A stretch of DNA of 64,000 nt from MM2 sp035460165 (GTDB lineage: Bacteria > Pseudomonadota > Gammaproteobacteria > Burkholderiales > Methylophilaceae). Shown in pieces: positions 60,644 to 64,000 of this stretch (positions are counted from its first letter, which is position 1; every line of letters starts with the position of its first letter). A program made the position numbers and the translations under genes. Location: the NCBI GenBank assembly GCA_035460165.1, contig DATHWW010000009.1:159861-223860 (forward strand), given 5' to 3'. Under the pieces are notes generated by a model. It did not search any database. It was not told where the DNA came from and saw only the letters and a program-made list of their open reading frames with translations.

Positions 60644-60695
60644 ATTGAAGCGCGCACTGCAAAAAAACAGTACTGCCGAAACAGCGAGGGAGGCG

Positions 60696-60724
60696 ATTAT
60701 ACCCGAGCTTTGCCGGCTGTCCAA
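60696..60724 (-). promoter_or_regulatory. Promoter of tRNA-His
   Basis: Read on the minus strand, TTGGAC (60724-60719) and a perfect TATAAT (60701-60696) are separated by exactly 17 bp. The tRNA begins about 53 bases downstream. Confidence 0.85.
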
Positions 60725-60851
60725 GCATGGCTGATTTCTTCTTGCTCTATGCAAGTGCAGGTTTTCATGCGAGCGCCTCGCAGCTTACGTTAAAATAGCG
60801 TTTTGAATTCACTGCCTGCGGCTCGCCCGCTTGCAGACCAATAAGCCCGCC

Positions 60852-61682
60852 ATGACCAGACCCGTCCCACCTCTCGTACTCACTTTCGCCGCCACCGACC
60901 CCAGCAGCGGCGCCGGTTTGCAAGCCGACATACTGACTTTGGCCAGCATCGGCTGCTATCCATTGTCGGTAGTCACCGGTATTACCGTGCAGGATACGCT
61001 GGGGGTGGATAGCGTAATGGCGCTGGACGCCGACTGGGTCAACGAGCAGGCACGCACGGTGCTGGAGGACATGGAAGTCGCGGCCTTTAAGCTGGGCATG
61101 CTGGGCAGCGTAGAGAATGTTGCCATCATCGCCGAAATCGTGGCCGACTACCCTGACATCCCATTGTTGATCGACCCGATTCTTACTTCGGGCCGCGGCG
61201 ACGAACTGGCCGGGGACGAAATCCAGGATGCGATGATCGACCTGCTGTTCCCGCAAGCCTCACTGCTCACCCCCAACAGCCTGGAAGCGCGCCGCCTCGC
61301 TTTCGGCGACGACGCCGACGAAGAGGACGGCGAATCGCTGGACGAGTGCGCGCGTCAACTACTGACGCTAGGCAGCGAATACGTGCTGATCACCGGTACG
61401 CACGAACGCACCACCGAGGTGGTCAATACGCTGTATTCCGAAAAAGGCCTGATCCGCAGCTATTCCTGGGAACGCCTGCCTGGCAGCTACCACGGCTCCG
61501 GCTGCACCCTCACTTCCGCCATTGCCGCCTGCCTCGCACATGGCTTGACGATGGAGGAAGCGGTAGCCGAGGCTCAGGAATACACTTGGCAAACGCTGCA
61601 GGCGGGGTTCCGTCCCGGCATGGGTCAATATATTCCGGATCGCCTGTTCTGGGCGCGGGAAGAAGAGGATGCTCAAGATTAA
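60852..61682 (+). CDS. thiD: Hydroxymethylpyrimidine/phosphomethylpyrimidine kinase
   Basis: This 276-residue ribokinase-family enzyme phosphorylates HMP and HMP-phosphate in thiamine synthesis. LTFAATDPSSGAGLQADI, GCYPLSVVTGITVQDT, DPILTSGRGDELAG, LLTPNSLEAR and the anion-hole/base region YHGSGCTLTSAIAA are family motifs. ATG 60852 is used; a TTG seven codons earlier is weaker. I find no thiamine (THI-box) riboswitch in the upstream stretch. It overlaps thiE by 14 bp. Confidence 0.94.
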   Translation: MTRPVPPLVLTFAATDPSSGAGLQADILTLASIGCYPLSVVTGITVQDTLGVDSVMALDADWVNEQARTVLEDMEVAAFKLGMLGSVENVAIIAEIVADYPDIPLLIDPILTSGRGDELAGDEIQDAMIDLLFPQASLLTPNSLEARRLAFGDDADEEDGESLDECARQLLTLGSEYVLITGTHERTTEVVNTLYSEKGLIRSYSWERLPGSYHGSGCTLTSAIAACLAHGLTMEEAVAEAQEYTWQTLQAGFRPGMGQYIPDRLFWAREEEDAQD

Positions 61683-62289
61683 AGGGCTTTACGCGGTCAC
61701 GCCCGACTTGCCGGACACCGCACTGCTGCTCAAGCAGGCCAAGGCCGCGTTGCAGGGCGGCGTTTCCGTGCTGCAATACCGCAACAAGACGGCCAGTTAT
61801 GAGCTGAAGCGCGAGCAGGCCAGCGAACTGATGTGGCTGTGCGAGGCGCACAACGTCCCCTTCATCATCAACGACCACATCCTGTTGTGCGTCGAACTGG
61901 ATGCGGACGGCGTGCATCTGGGCGGAACGGATGGCGACATCGCCGCAGCGCGTCGGCTGCTCGGGGCACGCAAGATCATCGGCACCTCTTGCTATAACCG
62001 GCTCGACCTTGCAGAACAGGCCAAGACGCAGGGTGCCGACTATGTGGCTTTCGGCGCCTGCTTCGATTCCGGCACCAAGCCCGCTACCGTGCGCGCTCAC
62101 CTAGAACTTTTCGCCGAGGCCAGGCCGCTGGGGCTGCCCACGGTCGCCATCGGCGGCATCACCGCCGAAAATGCATCCTTGGTCATCCAGGCGGGCGCGG
62201 ACAGCATCGCCGTGATCAGCGCGTTGTGGACGGCACCGGATATCCGGCAGGCCGCGCAAACATTTTCCAAACTTTTTACGCAAGACTGA
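61669..62289 (+). CDS. thiE: Thiamine-phosphate synthase
   Basis: This 206-residue TIM-barrel enzyme couples HMP pyrophosphate with thiazole phosphate. GLYAVTPDLP, VSVLQYRNKTA, FIINDHILLCVELDADGVHL, YVAFGACFDSGTKP and VAIGGITAENASLVIQAGAD are the usual phosphate- and substrate-binding blocks. It starts inside the end of thiD and stops 4 bp before hemL, so the three genes form one operon, an order familiar from betaproteobacteria. Confidence 0.95.
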   Translation: MLKIKGLYAVTPDLPDTALLLKQAKAALQGGVSVLQYRNKTASYELKREQASELMWLCEAHNVPFIINDHILLCVELDADGVHLGGTDGDIAAARRLLGARKIIGTSCYNRLDLAEQAKTQGADYVAFGACFDSGTKPATVRAHLELFAEARPLGLPTVAIGGITAENASLVIQAGADSIAVISALWTAPDIRQAAQTFSKLFTQD

Positions 62290-62293
62290 CACC

Positions 62294-63568
62294 ATGACCT
62301 CTCGCAACCAGCAACTGTTCGAACAATCGCAGAAACTCATTCCCGGCGGCGTGAACTCCCCGGTGCGCGCCTTCCGCTCGGTCGGCGGTACGCCGGTGTT
62401 TTTCCAGCGCGGCAAGGGTGCCTACGTGTGGGACGAGGACGGCAAGGATTACGTCGACTACGTCGGCTCGTGGGGCCCAATGGTGCTCGGCCACGCGCAC
62501 CCCACCGTGATCGAGGCTGTCAAGGCGGCGGCGGAGAACAGCCTCTCTTTTGGTGCACCGACCGCGCGTGAACTGGAGATGGCCGAACTGCTGATCAAGC
62601 TGGTGCCGAGCATGGAGCAGGTGCGCCTGGTCAGTTCCGGCACCGAGGCGACGATGAGCGCGATCCGCCTCGCGCGCGGCTTTACCGGCCGCAGCAAGAT
62701 CGTCAAATTCGAAGGCTGCTATCACGGGCACGCCGACGCGCTGCTGGTGAAAGCCGGCTCCGGCGCGCTCACTTTCGGCCAACCCAGTTCAGCAGGCGTG
62801 CCGCCTGAAGTCGCAGCGCACACGCTGACGCTGTCGTATAACGATATCGCGGGTGTCGAAGCGCTATTCGAGCAGATCGGCAACGAAATCGCCTGCATCA
62901 TCGTCGAGCCGGTCGCCGGCAACATGAACCTGATCGCCCCCGTCCCCGGTTTTCTGGAAGCCTTGCGGGCGCAATGCACCAAGCACGGCGCGGTGCTGAT
63001 TTTCGACGAAGTGATGACCGGTTTCCGCGTCGCGCTCGGCGGCGCGCAGGCGCTCTACGGCATCACGCCCGATCTCACCACGCTGGGCAAGGTGATCGGC
63101 GGCGGCCTGCCGGTCGGCGCCTTTGGCGGCCGCGCCGACATCATGCAATGCCTGGCCCCGGTCGGCCCGGTGTATCAGGCCGGCACGCTGTCCGGCAATC
63201 CGGTCGCCGTTGCCGCCGGCCTCGCTACGCTGCAACTGGTGCAGGAAGCCGGCTTCTATCAGCGGCTCACCGCACGCACCCTTCAGTTCGTCGACGGCCT
63301 GAGCGCCGTTGCCAAGGAAAAAGGCGTGACTTTTAGCGCGCAAAGCGTGGGCGGCATGTTCGGCGTGTATTTCAGCGGGAAATGCCCCGCCAGCTATGCC
63401 GAAGTGCTGCAATCGGACAAGGAGGCGTTCAACCGCTTCTTCCATCACATACTGGAGGAGGGCATTTACCTTGCCCCATCGGCGTTTGAAGCAGGTTTCG
63501 TATCGGCGGCCCATGGCGATGCAGAAATAGAAAAAACCCTGGCTGCGGCAAGAAAAGCCTTCGGCTAG
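62294..63568 (+). CDS. hemL: Glutamate-1-semialdehyde 2,1-aminomutase
   Basis: This 424-residue PLP/PMP enzyme makes 5-aminolevulinate, the first committed tetrapyrrole precursor. IPGGVNSPVRAFRSVGGTP, VDYVGSWGPMVLGHAHP, RLVSSGTEATMSAIRLARG and the PLP lysine Lys266 in TTLGKVIGGGLPVGAFGG are clear. The length is typical. It supplies tetrapyrrole precursors for haem and, in principle, corrinoids. It ends overlapping a possible small minus-strand gene by 4 bp. Confidence 0.98.
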   Translation: MTSRNQQLFEQSQKLIPGGVNSPVRAFRSVGGTPVFFQRGKGAYVWDEDGKDYVDYVGSWGPMVLGHAHPTVIEAVKAAAENSLSFGAPTARELEMAELLIKLVPSMEQVRLVSSGTEATMSAIRLARGFTGRSKIVKFEGCYHGHADALLVKAGSGALTFGQPSSAGVPPEVAAHTLTLSYNDIAGVEALFEQIGNEIACIIVEPVAGNMNLIAPVPGFLEALRAQCTKHGAVLIFDEVMTGFRVALGGAQALYGITPDLTTLGKVIGGGLPVGAFGGRADIMQCLAPVGPVYQAGTLSGNPVAVAAGLATLQLVQEAGFYQRLTARTLQFVDGLSAVAKEKGVTFSAQSVGGMFGVYFSGKCPASYAEVLQSDKEAFNRFFHHILEEGIYLAPSAFEAGFVSAAHGDAEIEKTLAAARKAFG

Positions 63569-63741
63569 TCAGCCTTTCGCCCAAGCTCTTTCTGCATGAA
63601 ATAGACCAGGAGGAGCTTGGGAATGCACCTCGCATCCGCCATTTCATAGAACATCTTTTCCTCGCGCCACTCAAACATAAAACATTCGGCGACTACCGTT
63701 CTCACAGCGTAGGGCTGGATTGCAAGACGCTGGGAGACCAT
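63565..63741 (-). CDS. Possible small protein of 58 residues
   Basis: A minus-strand frame from ATG 63741 to TAG 63565 reads MVSQRLAIQPYAVRTVVAEC, continues with FMFEWREEKMFYEMADARC and ends LVYFMQKELGRKAD. Composition looks protein-like (aromatic and charged residues mixed, no low complexity). It is convergent with hemL, overlapping by 4 bp. The ribosome site is weak: GAAGG is only one base from the ATG. Upstream in frame there is a stop 8 codons before the ATG. I recognise no family. Confidence 0.4.
   Translation of the reverse strand: MVSQRLAIQPYAVRTVVAECFMFEWREEKMFYEMADARCIPKLLLVYFMQKELGRKAD
63580..63621. other. Inverted repeat after hemL
   Basis: CCCAAGCTC (63580-63588) and GAGCTTGGG (63613-63621) pair perfectly over 9 bp with a 24-nt loop, 11 nt past the hemL stop. 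No T-run follows, so it is at best a weak or Rho-assisted terminator. It lies inside the possible small minus-strand gene. Confidence 0.4.
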
Positions 63742-63929
63742 GCCTTCATTATCACCATCTACATGTCATGGTTGATGAAGGCTATTGATATCGGTAAGAT
63801 TACAAGGTTTCACCCTAATTTCAGCATGTCGCGCGGGTGCGCGGCAGAACGCAACGTAAATACCCTCGGTTTACGCAGCGCGTGACGGTTTGTCGAACAG
63901 GTGGCGAGGGAATAACAGGGGCAGCGGTC

Positions 63930-64000
63930 ATGCCAGCTAAACAAGGTTTATACGATCCGGCAAACGAAAAGGATGCTTGCGGGGTCGGTTTTGTAGCACA
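63930..64000 (+). CDS. gltB: Glutamate synthase large subunit, start only
   Basis: The last 71 bases encode MPAKQGLYDPANEKDACGVG and run off the window. This is the short propeptide and the catalytic N-terminal cysteine (Cys17 of the precursor) of the glutamine amidotransferase domain of GltB. AGGGG lies about ten bases upstream of the ATG. The stretch 63742-63929 before it holds no other gene that I can see. Confidence 0.9.
   Translation, partial: MPAKQGLYDPANEKDACGVGFVA

Noticed and set aside
60725..60851. Thiamine (TPP) riboswitch upstream of thiD
   Set aside because: No THI-box sequence such as the conserved CTGAGA or the pyrophosphate-sensor arm is visible in this short leader.
1..64000. 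CRISPR arrays, insertion sequences, prophage genes
   Set aside because: I saw no regularly spaced repeats, transposases with terminal repeats, or phage structural genes anywhere in the window.

Overview
The window is bacterial chromosome. It probably comes from a betaproteobacterium of the Nitrosomonadales/Gallionellaceae type. The grounds are the thiD-thiE-hemL order, a CobN-like protein with a signal peptide beside ExbB/ExbD-like genes, a rhodanese-TusA-DsrE2 sulfur-transfer trio, and GC-rich housekeeping genes. No rRNA or other firm taxonomic marker is present, so this placement is inference.

Region 1 (1-19934) is GC-rich and devoted to cobalamin. On the plus strand it holds the end of cobO, a CobN-like large chelatase subunit with a signal peptide and a C-terminal membrane anchor, an ExbB/MotA/TolQ-like protein, an ExbD-like DUF2149 protein and cobU. 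A cobalamin riboswitch follows, upstream of a TonB-dependent receptor and a PepSY membrane protein. Next come cobQ (minus) and, divergently, cbiB, cobD (threonine-phosphate decarboxylase) and a BtuF-like binding protein that lacks a signal peptide. A PhoA-family alkaline phosphatase lies on the minus strand. The tightly overlapping minus-strand operon cobT-cobS-cobC-cobB-bluB closes the region. No corrin-ring methylation genes are present, so the visible pathway covers uptake, amidation, adenosylation and nucleotide-loop assembly.

Region 2 (20092-20775) holds tRNA-Phe with its own promoter and a terminator, then about 550 bp with no gene that I can support.

Region 3 (20776-53810) is a long, visibly lower-GC surface-polysaccharide locus, all on the plus strand. 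It begins with GDP-mannose-derived sugar genes (manC, gmd, a GDP-fucose/colitose synthase, colD) and a UDP-glucuronate decarboxylase. These are followed by modification genes (3,5-epimerase, C-methyltransferase, two other methyltransferases, three DegT-type PLP enzymes including ColD, a sulfotransferase, a 3,4-ketoisomerase). After these come an ABC flippase, many glycosyltransferases including GT10 and GT11 fucosyl/colitosyltransferase types, a 970-residue protein that joins a GT-C-like half to a MurJ-like flippase half, and a phosphoglycosyltransferase. A rhodanese-tusA-dsrE2 trio is embedded next. The locus ends with a second UDP-glucuronate decarboxylase, a GtrA/GtrB/GT-C-like decoration module and a methyltransferase broken by a frameshift and a stop. 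A GC-rich block inside this locus (about 32170-33480) has edges within genes, which suggests recombination.

Region 4 (53892-64000) returns to housekeeping: valS, a GIDE-type membrane protein with an EF-hand and lemA (minus), nfeD and an SPFH gene (plus), moeB and tRNA-His (minus), then thiD, thiE and hemL (plus), a possible 58-residue protein on the minus strand, and the start of gltB.
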